64,000 nucleotides of DNA from Sisyra terminalis (taxonomy: Eukaryota; Arthropoda; Insecta; Neuroptera; Sisyridae), in NCBI GenBank assembly GCA_958496175.1, contig OY292274.1, positions 1,240,001 to 1,304,000 on the forward strand, given 5' to 3'. A program made the position numbers and the translations under genes. Within the stretch, counting starts at the first letter, position 1. Every line of letters begins with the position of its first letter. Below, one piece after another: positions 20,386 to 32,679 of the stretch. The notes beneath the pieces are model-generated. The model did not search any database, was not told where the DNA came from, and saw nothing but the letters and a program-made list of their open reading frames with translations.

Positions 20386-22055
20386 TCTATATATATAGTT
20401 CTTATATATAGAACTACTTAACTTTCATCAACGCTTTAAAACTCATATATTTTTAATTTTCAACTATATCATATTTTTGGCCAAAATTGCTAAATTTTCT
20501 CAGCTTTTCGTAACTCGTCCATAAATCTTCGAATCTAATTGTTCCATATTTTTGACCAGAAGAACAAGTTTCACTGTAAATTCTTCAACGAAAATAAAAT
20601 TCAAGTTCATTTGCAAAATATCGCGGTTTTGTTTTGAGTACTAACATTGACTTTAACCATTACGTAATTTCGGTTTTGAAATTTTGAATGACTGTCGAGT
20701 GGGGGTGGAAGCTTTTGTTTACCTATATGCGTTACGTTGATTGATGTATGTTGAATTTATCCAATCAAAAGTGAAAGTGGATAGAAAATTAAGCTTATTA
20801 CCGTTCTAGTAGATGAAATATGACGTCATAGTTGTAGCTAGTGAATTTTGTCAGTTGATTTTGATTTGGTTGTTCAATGGCTTAAAGCTGAATTTACTGT
20901 TAAAGGGATAGTTACGTATGTCATATGTCTCGTATTAGACTATCAATTGAATTTTGCAGCCATTAAATCAAAACAGTGAGTGTTACAAAACAGTGAGATA
21001 TTATTGAAGAAGTAATTGAAAATAATGAATTTATCAACTTTTTACAAGAAAAATCTATAAGAAAAAGAAAATAATTGAATGAAAACTACATCTGTAGATA
21101 ACTATTTTTTAGTTGTTCTATTTATTGACTGCTATATTATAATTTAATAAAATTATATCGAGGTATGATATTTTCCCTCAATGATAATAATAAATGGGAT
21201 AGTGTTGCGTTTTCTATTCCAAGGGGAAAGCACTGATGGAAATTCCGGGTAACTACCCTATTCGCTCCGCCCTGTGTACTATAATTTGACGTCAATGTAC
21301 TATAAATTTCTCCATCATACAAAACCCAAGCTTGTTTTGATTGATTGTAATTTCAAGAGATTGAAAATATTTCTAATACATTAAACGCTTAAGAATATAT
21401 TACAAGAATGATTTTAACAAGTTCATATTGAAAAAGATAAGACGGTAAAAAATAAGGGTTAAAAACCTCAACAAAAAAAAAAATAGAATATTGGCATGGT
21501 AATAACAAGTATACAATTTCTTCACTATGAGATGAAGGAACTTTTCCTTTTGGTTCTTGGCCTTTCATTTAAAGATGCTAAAAGAGAAAGTTAGTATTCA
21601 AATTGCATGTTAAATACAATATCATCTGAAACTTAAGTTTAAGGTTAATTTATATTCATTTACATATTTTTATTTTCTGTTTATGTGGGCAGAAATACTT
21701 TCCATTTTTTTTCATGTTTGAATATGGAAAGTGGCTTGATTGTGTTTGTAAAGAGTTGCCAAAACGTCTGTTTCGGTTTGGAGACTTATAGGTGGGAAGA
21801 AAATGAAAATTAGAAATCAGAATTAAAAATTTAAAGAAATTTTTTTATAAAATCTAAGAGAATATATCTATTCTTTGACTTATCCATCTAGTCATGAGAA
21901 TTGGTTTTCGTTTTGCGTGCCCGTTTCCGACTTGAAAAAATATCATTTAAAGGAATCGATTTTTGTCAAATCAAAGATTAATTAATTTAATTGTTGATTT
22001 AGTTTTAATATTTGGTATAAGAAAGTTATGAGGAAGAATTTTTTGAAATACCCAT
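20386..22055. other. Unassigned, AT-rich
   Basis: No domain, RNA or repeat end found. The CCAAGGGGAAAGCACTGATG stretch near 21220 is GC-richer but unrecognised. Confidence 0.35.
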
Positions 22056-22312
22056 TACTAATATATACAATTTTCTATTCTCTATACGAGTGTCTTTCTT
22101 TTTTTTAGTTCCAGAATGACTGAACCGATTTTAATAAAATTTAATATCTTCATATAACCAATTGTTTCACATATGACAGGGCGTATATTACTGATCCAAA
22201 AATTAATAAAAAAATCTCCCGCCTGTAACTTAAGGATGAAAGTAAATCTAAATTCCTCCGATATATCATTAGATGTGTCGGTAAAAAGTAATAAAAAGTA
22301 AAAATTATTCAA
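22056..22312 (+). mobile_element. Helitron-like 5' fragment
   Basis: ACTAATATATACAATTTTCT is followed by GAATGACTGAACCGATTTTA and ATAAAATTTAATATC, the kind of 5' block seen in insect Helitrons and paralleled at 54571-54660. No 3' terminus was found. The minus-strand ORF over it has no domain. Confidence 0.4.
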
Positions 22313-22673
22313 ACTAATAGTTGGTGATATTAATGCTTACCTAAAGATATAAACATCGCTTATTTTAGATATGGAAAGTAATATTTACTTATCACATAGC
22401 AGCCTAATAAACGAAAGAAAGACCAAGAAAAATGTTCGTACTGTCAACAGTATGGGGTCTATTCCTCACAAAGAACCTTTACCAAACTCCTTTACACTAT
22501 AGTATCCTGCCTAAATTCTCCCCCAAAGCAAAAACAGCACCCTTTCCTTCTAAAAAGAAATTCTTATATAAAATAAAATATAATGATAACCCCGTAAATC
22601 CAAAGTCATTGATGACCCAGTAGTTGAAAAAAGACTACAAAAGACAAAAAAACAGTGTGTTTACTTTTGTCCA
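22313..22673. other. Unassigned
   Basis: A 63-codon plus frame (22432-22623) shows no domain. Confidence 0.35.
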
Positions 22674-24110
22674 CGTGTGAGAAGATATACTTCTTTGGCA
22701 TAGTTAAAATAGATTTTTAATCCACTACCGTGGCTTCTTCTGGTAGTACCTGAACCGGCACACCAGTTATAAGATTTGTGCTTACCAAAATATGATACAA
22801 TTTTAAATGCAAATTACTTTTAATATCAAAATATATACTAAGAAAACGTTGTGTTGCGGCAAAGACAAGGATAAAGAATATAAAGTTTTAAATACATCCA
22901 TGTTAGTGGAATGTAAATATAACAATTATTGCCTCAAATTTGACCCACCATGTCATTAGTTTCAACTAACATTTCGATTTCACTCTATTGCTAATTTTAG
23001 CCATTTGTCAATTGTGTCAGTGTTGAGCTGTGAATATTTCATGGAAAATTACAGATTTTCAAATAAAAGATTAAGTTGACTATTTATGCATAGATACTAT
23101 ATGTTAACACATTTGGTTACTTATACAAAATGTATATTACATATTGTATGAATTAACCGTTTAACCGAATTAACAGATTGGATCACATGTTTGAAAAATA
23201 CTTATCGGAAACATTTACCATATAGAAGTAGATTTTTGTCATTAAATATCATATAGAGGTATGTATAAACAATCCTAAATAGCGATGTCCTAAAAATTAT
23301 ATTCATATAATATTAATTGTATTTTTTACTAACCCATTTATATCTATGTATTGAAACTTCTTTTAATTCAAATATAGAAAAATGTAATGTAATATAAAGT
23401 ATCATTCGACTTTTATTACATTATTTTAAATATTATACTGAATAATTTCAGAAAAATTTCTTTCTTTTAAATGTATTTTAATTCTCATTATAATGTATTT
23501 TAATTCTCATTATACTAATAGGCAAACGTAAGTAATATGTATGCATATATTTCGGGAAAGGCAGATACATATTGTAAACACATACGTGTGAGTAAAATAC
23601 CATCATTGTTTCAAATTTGAACAGAATGAATGTTGCTATAGTTTTAACTATAGTTTCATTCAATCAATTGCCAATTTTTACCATTTGTCAGTTGTGTCAG
23701 TATTGGGCGGTGAATATTTTACGGGAAATTACAAGATATGTATTAACATGGATATTGTTTAGACTTTAAAATTCGAAAATAGTTAGTTCAACGGTATCTA
23801 TCTTCTCCATGTTCTAAAGGTTCTAACCGTTCTGACTGTTTCCAACTGTTCGCTAGCTATAACTTCGTATCTGATTCGGAAATGTTCGGGTTGATCGAGT
23901 CCTTCGATAATCGAAAAACATATGCCAACATCTGCGAATGCTGGCTTAACTTGATCGATGCGATAGAGTGTTTTAGTCGTCTTATAACTATGCATATCGC
24001 TCCCAAAAATCGGTCAGATTTCGCCCGCTTGAACCGTTTTTTCTCGCTAACCATTTGCGAGCAACTTCATACTATTACTTTAAAGCGTAATTTGTTTAAC
24101 AATTCACTCT
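22674..24110 (+). repeat. Dispersed repeat U, copy 1 (partner 40494-41886)
   Basis: Runs of high similarity to 40494-41886 in the same orientation across about 1.4 kb: CACACCAGTTATAAGATTTG, ACATCCATGTTAGTGGAAT, GAATTAACCGTTTAACCGAA, TTTCGCCCGCTTGAACCGTT. Inside, a segment with CATTTGTCA-TTG-GTCAGT and GTGAATATTT occurs twice (near 23000 and 23680), so the unit contains an internal direct duplication. The three small ORFs at its right end fall in the repeat, and their frames are not kept in copy 2. Class unknown. Confidence 0.7.
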
Positions 24111-24234
24111 GTGAAGATGTATAACTTTAAAATAATATTTTGGCTAATTTATGTTTTTAAGTAAAACCACCTACCCATTCTAGCGTTGCGTACGTTTCGA
24201 ATGATTCCTAAGTTATTTTAAAATTTATAAATAC

Positions 24235-24462
24235 AATTTCACTAATCCGGCACTTCGATAGATCGGTACGTCCAATAATCCGGCACCCTCCGCTCACGCC
24301 TCTCTCACGTCTCTATACCTGTGCATACACATATTCAGTATATGAAATGCTTTATTTTATTTATTACCTATGACTTTTTCACTATAACCCAATAATCCAA
24401 ACATTCCAACAATCCGGCACTTCCGGTTTTAAATAGTGCCGGATAGTAAGATTACACTGTAG
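24235..24462 (-). mobile_element. pogo/Tigger-type DNA transposon end
   Basis: The right end, complemented, reads CAGTGTAATCTTACTATCC then GGCACT, flanked by TA. AATCCGGCAC recurs three times inside. Terminal CAGT with repeated CCGGCAC units is typical of pogo-type terminal repeats. The opposite end was not found. Confidence 0.55.
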
Positions 24463-24469
24463 TAACAAA

Positions 24470-25380
24470 ACCTAAGATTGATATCAGAGATGTTATAGAG
24501 CTCCGAAACCATAACCGAAATAAAAATACGGTATGAAAGTTTCGAATAATTTTGGACAGGAAATGAATGTGAATACGATATATTCAAATTCATAAAAAAA
24601 AAATCCGTATGATTTGAAACTTTCGGATAATTTAAAATAATTCCATAACCGTAATCGTAAATGATACCGATAAATTGTTATTCACATATCTGAATTCAAA
24701 ATTCCATGTCTATACATTCCTGGTTGATATGTTCCGTGTGGCGATACCAAATACTTGATAAAATAAACTGTTGACAGAAAAAAAAATAGACAAAAGATTA
24801 AAAAAAACTACAATTAAATTTGGTATTTCTCAGGTTGGAAGCCTCTGGTATGACATGAAAAGATGAGAGACCTGATTGTATAAGTGAAAGTTGTGGGTCT
24901 GAAGTATAAAGGTATGATATAAAGAGAAAGAACGAGAACTAGACGAGTAGACCCACACTAGGCCGGATTCCCTTAGGTCTTTTACACCGCTAACCACTAG
25001 CTGAAGACCTGTTCTTGTCTATTCACTTTCCCACCTCCGTTGTCGTCTTCAGACCTAGTGAAGCCAACACGAGACTACACAACTTACAGTTACCTTTTAC
25101 TATTAATGCCGTTAATGTACAACTTTACATTTCCATTTCACGTGCGACCATTATTATTATTTTTTTCGCTTTTTAATTCATAAAAAATTTTTATACTACA
25201 TATGTCGTAAATGCTTGATATAATGAAATTCAAAAACAACAATTTTTTTTTTAAGAAACAAGAAATGAGTAAATTTTTCAAGATTTAATGAAAGAATTAT
25301 TTTTTGTTATGAATTTTGATTAGTGTGTTAGAAAAGTAAGAATTTTTTAAGATTGGTTTTCTTTGCGACTTATTATTAGT
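24470..25380. other. Unassigned
   Basis: Includes a moderately GC-richer stretch (24940-25110); no exon signals convincing. Confidence 0.35.
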
Positions 25381-25930
25381 TCGTTGGATTATGTTCAAGT
25401 TGATTCCATTCGCACATGAAAAAGGGGTCAACGTCCGTCCTAGAAGAGCCGGGCCGTGTCGATTCCATTACACCGAACGCGCACGAACTCAATCGATTCA
25501 AGTACTATCGTTTTTTTTTTTTCATTTTTTTTTTGTTGTTTCAAAGGCGCAAAATTCAAATGAGCACACTTTTATCATTAGGCACGTCATTCATGATTTC
25601 ATGATTGTTTCAAGAGGGGGATTCGATGGAATTAATTGAAAGAACGATCCATTTCTAAAGGGAATTTTGTTGTTATGTATTTTTAGATAGAAAATTGAAG
25701 ACGGTGATTAATTTGAGAAGTAAAAGTTCTTCCTGTTTCCCTTTCTTCGTCAGGTTTATTTTGCTGCTTTTTTGGTGTGTGTTTGTATAGGGGTCGTTGG
25801 CCCCACACTAAGGAGGGCTACGCATTCAGCGTGTGTACGACATTAATATTCGGGGTAGGCGCGGACATTGACCCTGAAAAAAGCGGACCAACGATGATGT
25901 CATAAAGAATCATCCCACATTTTGCTTGCG
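25381..25930 (+). promoter_or_regulatory. GC-richer patches of unknown role
   Basis: Two CpG-containing patches (25420-25500 and 25785-25900), with TGATGTCA near 25891, a CREB/AP-1-like site. The overlapping plus-strand ORFs (25391-25639, 25416-25604) are interrupted by a T-run and have no domain. Could be host regulatory DNA. Confidence 0.2.
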
Positions 25931-26509
25931 AATTTCCGATATTTTTTATAGTTTCCTTCATTATTCTACCGGCTATTAATGTTCGCTTCGCGACAATGTT
26001 TACTCGTCATATGCAAGTGCTACTTATAGTTTTTAAGAAATCAAAAATATTGTTATAGTAATTTGGAAGTGTAAAATTTCAATTCTATTGAGCAAAACAG
26101 AATAAAATGGCCATTTACCTATAATTTAACTATCATTCTCGAATATTAGTGTTTTGTTAGCTAACGTGAATATGTTAAACATTTATGGTTTAGATAAAGA
26201 TCATTGTGAAGATTACGATTACAGAAGTAGACTAAATCAGTGTAGGTTCCGGGAATGGAACCAATATTTGACTCCAACTTCAGCTTCTGCTCGATCTAAA
26301 TTGCTATAACTTTGGAGTTAACTACTTGATATATTACATCGCTGCCATTAAACACTAATTAAGGTTCCAAAATTAAGGTAATCTTAAATATCCACACTAC
26401 TGTATTAAATATAAAATTATGAGTAGTTAGGACCAGTGCAAATTTTGATGGTTCTGACTTTGACTCCGCGGAAACAATAATTTAGGTCTAATTTATTTAA
26501 AATCTTTCG
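25931..26509. other. Unassigned
   Basis: No feature recognised. Confidence 0.35.
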
Positions 26510-27125
26510 ACTTCCCACCCTTGGTAAGGGTTTCAATATCAAAACTATATAGAATTATTTATTTTCAATAACAACAATTGATATTCAAATTGTTCTAAAT
26601 ACCGAAGAAAACTTAGTTTGGAAGAGTTTATATTTAAGTTAAAATGAAATATATGACAAAAAATTACTCCCTTAATGTTTTTTAGCAGAATATATAATGC
26701 TCCAGGTCACAATCATTGGTTCATAAAAATTAGATTTTAAAAAGTTTGATTGTTGAAAAACAAACAAAAATTAAAACCCGCCTCTTTGGTATATGGTATA
26801 AATACCTACTACATTAACTTTCATACTAATTAAGTGAAAAGACGTTATTTAAAATGCTGTTATTAAAATGATATAACAAAAACAGAAACTTATTATTAAT
26901 TAATTATTTATTTATTAATTAGACTTATTAAATTTTAATTTTTTATTGTTGATTAACTCTACATTTTCTCATACAAACTTAATCACCCCCTTTTGTTCTT
27001 TTAGGGTAAAAACTAAAAAAAAATCTTATTAGGTGTCTACTATTATAAGGAATACATCGAATATTAAAATTTCATCAGTTAGAGGGGGTATATAAATACT
27101 CTATTTTATGTATACACGATTTTTA
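26510..27125 (-). repeat. S repeat, inverted copy next to Helitron ends
   Basis: Reverse complement of 6325-6830 and same orientation as 340-840. Landmarks: TTTTGTTCTTTTAGGGTA near 26990 and GGAATACATCGAATATTAA near 27040. Confidence 0.65.
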
Positions 27126-27129
27126 TAGA

Positions 27130-27450
27130 TGCTAATTGATTTATGGATTATTTGGTTCACGGTAGGTAAACTGATCGTAGGTATACGCAATTGAACATAT
27201 TCTTTTTAGATATCTATAAATATTTTTTGAAAATTAATTGACTATTACATACAAATATTTTATTCTATGCGACAATTTATTAAATATGTCTTTTTCAAGT
27301 TGACGAAATAGTGTTTTTAAGTATGATTATGTTTTTCGTAAATGAAATAATAAAAATGAAAATTTTCATATACCTCTACAAATATTAAATCTAAAAAGAA
27401 AATATAATCTACACCTACATTACGCAGACGAAGTTGCGGGGATCAGCTAT
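27130..27450 (+). mobile_element. Helitron 3' block
   Basis: About 300 bases match 7755-8040 and end TTACGCAGACGAAGTTGCGG, then GGATCAGCTAT: the same terminus as the 8040 copy but with CTAT instead of CTAG. It lies antisense within a larger minus-strand Helitron copy, whose S block is at its left and 5' block at its right. Confidence 0.65.
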
Positions 27451-27904
27451 TAAATATAAACTTATTTATATATATAAACGTTTATATTTCAAAGAGGCAA
27501 TTTTTTAGACTTTAAATTGAATTTACTGTGCTTTTTATCAGTTCAACTAAAATATTTTTACAGATTATTTTCTAACTTTTAATTACGTTTCCAATGATAT
27601 ATAACTCACCTGTCTAAAGTAAAAATTTCTGTTTTCATCCCTAGGGAATACCTTCCCTTAATATTTTTTTGGAATGATAAGTAGCCTATAGTTTGTGGGA
27701 AATTGTGTTGTATCTTAATACCAAATTTCATTAAATTCGGTTGTTCCGTTCTTTAGTTAAATCGGGACACACAGACAGACAAAAATTTTAAAAATGTTAA
27801 ATTTTCGAATAAGAACCTCTTGAAACAAATATTTATCTTAAAATTGGGTTCAAATTCGAAATGTACAGACAGACGTAAGAATTTTAAATATTATATATAG
27901 ATAG
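27451..27904 (-). mobile_element. Helitron 5' block, inverted
   Basis: Minus-strand copy of 5644-6085, including TCTTACGTCTGTCTGTACAT at the outer end and GTATTCCCTAGGGATGAAAA inside. Together with 26510-27125 it forms the left half of a minus-strand element interrupted by 27130-27450. Confidence 0.7.
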
Positions 27905-28525
27905 TAATCCTCCACAAAGATTACAAGTATTTTTAGATTACTCATTACTTTATAGATTTGTTTTGGGATTTTAAGTTATAAATCATTTAGGGTTTTCTTT
28001 AAGCCGACAAATAACGTGAAATTTCCAAGCTAATGGATATGTTTTTAAATTATTTATAACTTGATAATTTTAAACTGTAATCTGATTTTAATTATTATTT
28101 GTTATTGGATAGGCTATATCACAAAATTAGTTGAATTTAAATTTGAATAAAAGCCACTTTTTAGAGGTAGGTAGGTATATTGAGAATAATTAATTGTAAG
28201 TAAATTTTATAAGAATTTCAAAAATACTCCAAAATTGTAAAGATGGTAAATAATATATAATTTTTTTCTCAAATACAAAATAAAAATTAAAGATTCTTAA
28301 ACACGATCAGTTAATCATCTGTCTCTTGAACATTAACCTGTTATTTAAAGTTTCTGAGTATAAATTGTCCGCTGAAATGACAAAGCTTGAATTTCTTTAA
28401 AAATTGGTTTAGTGTTTAATTGTTCGTGTTTAAGTGTTGCATGTACAATGGACACATGTTCTCAGATAGATATAGGTATTCAAAAATAACTATTATTAAC
28501 GAAAAAAAATAGGTTTATAGTTTAA
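27905..28525. other. Unassigned
   Basis: AT-rich. TTTAAGTGTTGCATGT near 28430 recurs near 48635, a short unassigned repeat. Confidence 0.35.
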
Positions 28526-28759
28526 ATAATAAGAAGACAATTCAGGTTGTTTAAGATCGTTTTTTTTTTTTATTTAATATTTTTTAATATTCAAATTAGC
28601 TACGTTTCATTACGTATCGTAACTTCATCAGGCTTCTTGATTCACAAAAAATATAATAGTTTCAATTTAAATTCAATAAATAAATGAAAATAATTTTTAT
28701 TCAAAAAATATTAAGTAAAAAAACACCGATCTTAAACAACCTGAATTGTCTTCTTATTT
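28526..28759 (-). mobile_element. Family C short element with inverted ends and a hammerhead-like motif
   Basis: Near-perfect inverted repeats of about 30 bases (TAAGAAGACAATTCAGG at the left, its complement at the right) bound 234 bases. A single hammerhead-like motif sits inside on the minus strand. A retro-element derivative that template-switched at its end, or a MITE-like unit. Confidence 0.65.
28601..28631 (-). ncRNA. Hammerhead-like motif, family C
   Basis: CTGATGA (canonical), one A, stem II GTTACG-ATA-CGTAAT (six pairs, one G-T), then GAAACGTA. Stem I is AGC/GCT with further pairs beyond an internal loop. The stem III segment ACGT is self-complementary without a loop. Predicted cleavage after GTA. 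Confidence 0.7.
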
Positions 28760-30105
28760 AATAAAATCTGAGATCTGAATTTTATCATCTATTATGGAAA
28801 ATGGTTTTAAATTTATTTAACTATATTTCATAACCATTGGAAGGATTTTGTGTAAAGTACGTTCGAACGTTTTATGGTCTTTTATTTGTTAAATTTCTCC
28901 AAATTCAATAGTTTTAACCAACTTATCTTCGTTAAAAATGTGTATTTTGTAATTTTCAATATAATATTTTTTTAAAATATTTAAAAATATTTTAAAATAT
29001 TTTTTTAAATTTAATGACACTTATTTTTTTATGAATTACAACTTTAACTACGTAAGAGCTTTCATTTTCATTTTTTTTCTTAGAAAAAACTACTTGAATT
29101 TAATCCCCACTGAAACTATTAACGTTTCCGGTTATAATTAGCAACATCTTATGTACATTCTTCAAGAATCTCTTAAGGAATTTCCATTGAAGAATGAGTG
29201 TACAAGAGCTTTACGTCAACAAGAGAAGTAGGGTCTTTGATTGTTGATTGTACCTGAAAGCTAGACGATTGTAAATCACCAAAGCTTTTACATTAAAGTA
29301 AAACAGAAATATCAGGAAATAGTAGTCACTTAGGATGAGTAAATAGAGTTCCTGTTTGTATTCTATGAACGTTGAAAGCAGAAATGGATTTTTTCTATTG
29401 ACAATTTTAAGATTACAAGAAAGTAGCATGTCAAAGAAATGAAAACATTGTATCATGCTGTATTTATTGAATGCTTATTGAAAAAAATATGTACCTAGCC
29501 ATATTTCATATTAATTTTTTTTGCGGTACTTAATACTTGTATTTATTTAATGGAAATAAAAGAACATGCAGCTAATACTTTGGCTACAATACTCCGGGTA
29601 AAGTAACCAATTGTGGAATAATATCTTTCTTTTTTTTGTTGGTTTAAGGAAAAAAAACTTTTGCTTGTAGCAATATTTGATTATACATTAGCGCTTCCCA
29701 TTGTAATAGTTTTGTACGATATACGATATATTAATTTAAAACACTCTTTTTATTTTCTTGTATTATATGATTTAAACACTGGTGCAATAAGTATATTTAT
29801 TCTAGTATATCTCAAGAATATATTATATTAGCCCTAGTATCACTCTAGTAATTTGGTACTCAAAATCTACCAGGTAATCCACTTTGGAAGGAATGTTGAT
29901 TCAGTCGTTCCAAATATTTTTCGTTTAATTTTTTTCTACTGAAAATAAAATTCATGGACCTACTAAGAAATAGATTATAACGAAAGAGTGTACTGTTAGC
30001 GAATAAAACTTCAATCATTTATAAAAAAATCCTTGTAAAAATTTTTAATTAAAAAAATTAATGGATCTTAAAAAAAAGAAGCTTACTTTTATTTATTTGC
30101 ATATT
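28760..30105. other. Unassigned
   Basis: AT-rich. The 29211-29456 minus-strand frame has no domain. Confidence 0.35.
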
Positions 30106-30756
30106 AAGGAACTTTTGTCAGTCCTTACCCAGTTGGCGACATCCAACAGGGTTACACTTGCTTGGGTGCCGGGGCACTCTGGTATCAAAGGCAACGAAGA
30201 GGCAGACGAACTCGCAAAGGCGGATTCAAGAATGCCATTCATGGATCCAGAGCCGGCTATAGGTCTACTAAAGTGCATAACACTGAGTAATGCACAAATA
30301 AAATCCTGGAATAACTATGCAGGAGACAAGTTCTCAAAGGTCATGATAAAGAAACCTTTGAAAGAACATAACAAAAGACTTCTAAATCTAAGAAGGAAGG
30401 ACATCAAAACGCTGGTAGGCCTATTAACAGGACAGTGCAATTTGAGGAAACATCTCCAAACTATAGGGAAGAACACAGAGTCAGCAGTTTGCAGGAAATG
30501 TGGCGTGGAAGATGAAACTGCCTCCCACGTACCATTTGACTGCTCAGTCATGACTCAAAGTCGCTTGGTCCACCCGGACATGAGCTGGGAAACATACACA
30601 GAGATCCAGTTGACTGTCTGTTGAGATGCATATCAGAAGCAGACCTGACCAACTGGAACTGAAATTAAACTGGGGCGCAATAGTCCTTTTAGGACGCAGC
30701 GCAGAGGAACTCTCATGAGAGGCCTCCAGATCAAAGGAAAAAAAAAGGAACTTTTG
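30106..30756 (+). pseudogene. 5'-truncated LINE tail with RNase H domain and target-site duplication
   Basis: The direct repeat AAGGAACTTTTG flanks the insert (30106-30117 and 30745-30756), which ends in an A-rich run. The insert encodes RNase H motif VTLAWVPGHSGIKGNEEADE, with a zinc-knuckle-like CRKCGVEDETASHVPFDC near the C-terminus, as in I/R1-group insect LINEs. The frame ends at 30624 and the rest is 3' UTR. The first about 19 codons of the longer ORF (from 30061) are flanking DNA. The RNase H active-site residues upstream of this piece are not present, so it is inactive. Confidence 0.85.
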
Positions 30757-31298
30757 AGTTTATGCAGGTAGCAAAACATAAGGAACTAATGAGTGCACTT
30801 GATTCTTAGATTTATAACCGAAGTATTTTAACCAAATTTAATATTTAGAAATCATCAGAAGTACTGATTTCAAGAACCATTATTCAAATGCAAATAACAT
30901 GAATAATATACGAAAATTCGATCATTTTAGGTTAAAATTACGTTTTTCAAAAATAATTATTGTATCCAAGGTATCCAAGTATCTCAACCAATTGTAATTT
31001 ACCGTCATTATATCAATTTGGACATATTCACTCTTTATCATTTTAGTATATGACTAATATAATTTTTATATTGAGTTTTAAAAAAAATATAAGTATATAG
31101 TTTTATTTCTTTATAGAAAAGGCCCTGACCTAAACCTTCGGTTAAAACCGTTGACCCGGAAATTCTATAACTTTACTAGCTTTACTTAAATTATCCTAGA
31201 AAATTAAAATATAAACAATCAAAATTGAATATATTAGAAACTGATGATCTAGGGAAGTCTAATTATTGAGAGAAAAATAAAACTTCAACCCAGTAGAC
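30757..31298. other. Unassigned
   Basis: AT-rich, no feature. Confidence 0.35.
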
Positions 31299-31340
31299 CA
31301 GGGGGTGGCCAAGGCGCCGACCACGTGACAATTTCTAGTC
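31299..31340 (+). mobile_element. hAT-type terminal repeat, solo
   Basis: CAGGGGGTGGCCAAGGCGCC is a hAT-style end; a relative in the opposite direction ends at 35446 (CAGGGATGGCCAAC on the minus strand). No matching 8-base duplication found. Confidence 0.4.
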
Positions 31341-31780
31341 GCCCGCCTAAAACAATTTGATATTGAATAGGCATTGGTATTAACTATGTTTATATGAAAT
31401 TTAAACTTATTTTTTGCTATAAATTACTACTTATCGATGTTAGTCGACCGTCGGCAATAATTTTAGAAGCAAGTGGCTCGTGGTCATCAAAAGTTGCAGT
31501 TGACCATTCTGCAGTCGAAGACTGTAAACTCTTCGAATTTTCATATAAAATAATCGAGAAAAATAAGTAGGTACTATAGTACTAAAAAAAAAAAAATCCA
31601 CAACTCAACTATACACACCTTATAACACTGGTTTGTATATTTTTGGAGGTAACAATATAATTTTGGCTTCGGCTAATCTTTTAGGGCCAAAGCCTGTTTG
31701 TACTATACACATCTTGCTTTTAGGTCCCGACATAAAAAAATGGTCTTCCATTTATTTTTTAAAAATTAAATATTACAATA

Positions 31781-32677
31781 GGTGTACCGGAAAAGAAAGT
31801 CGTTTTTTTTTCAATATACAATTAAACACAAAATTTTGTTACAACCATTGATTTTAAATCGATGATATAATCAGCCTCAATAGTATCAACGTTTTGACAT
31901 CTTGTGTGCAAATTTTTAATGCCATATCAGTAAAAATCAATTGATTAGCAAAAAAAATATAAAAAAATACATTTTTAACATCATTTAAGCTTTCAATTTT
32001 TTTATCATTTAGTAAATATGGTAACGATTGAAATAAATAGAAATCCGATGAAATAACTTTGGACGATTATATTGGGTACCGCAATATCACTTCCCCCTTA
32101 ATTATTTAGTTTTTCCCAGGGCTCTTCTTCTGCAGAGGAGTCTTGCATTACCGTGTCGCACGATAAAATTTTATCTGTAAACAATTTTTGGACACTTTTG
32201 GGTATTTGGCCGATCGATTAAGATTGATTAGGAATATTAGACAGCTCTTCAATTTTCTGGCATACATTTGACACTATTTTCTCCCGTAACTTTTAATTGG
32301 TTAAATTTTTTGTCATATTTCGTTGGTACCAGTTGGAAAAATGAAAATTATCAAATTTGAACTTAAAAAAAATAATTTGGCGTTAATGAACATCTAATGC
32401 ACTTAGATAAACATTCAAAGTGTTTTTAGTAACAACTTTGTGTTGCTATCCTGTGAATCTCGAAAAATATACAATTCCGAATTCATATTCTTTCAGGTTT
32501 TGGGTCCTACCATTTCAATATAGATTTCAGAATAAAAAATATTTTGTAATTTTTATTAAGTTGATAAATTACTCTAACCATAAAATGTCTTTAATACCAC
32601 TTTGAAATAATTTATATGCAGATAAATGCCAATTGAATGACTATTGGTTTAAAAACGACATTCTTTTCCGGTACATC
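31781..32677. mobile_element. Tc1/mariner-type element flanked by TA
   Basis: Inverted ends (GGTGTACCGGAAAAGAAAGT left; complement GATGTACCGGAAAAGAATGT right), about 27 bases with few mismatches, flanked by TA on both sides (31779-31780 and 32678-32679). It is 897 bp. On the minus strand, about 32290-32090, a broken frame reads QKIEELSNIPNQS then LFTDKILSCDTVMQDSSAEE, probably coding debris of unknown family. The two small plus-strand ORFs are not supported. Confidence 0.65.
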
Positions 32678-32679
32678 TA

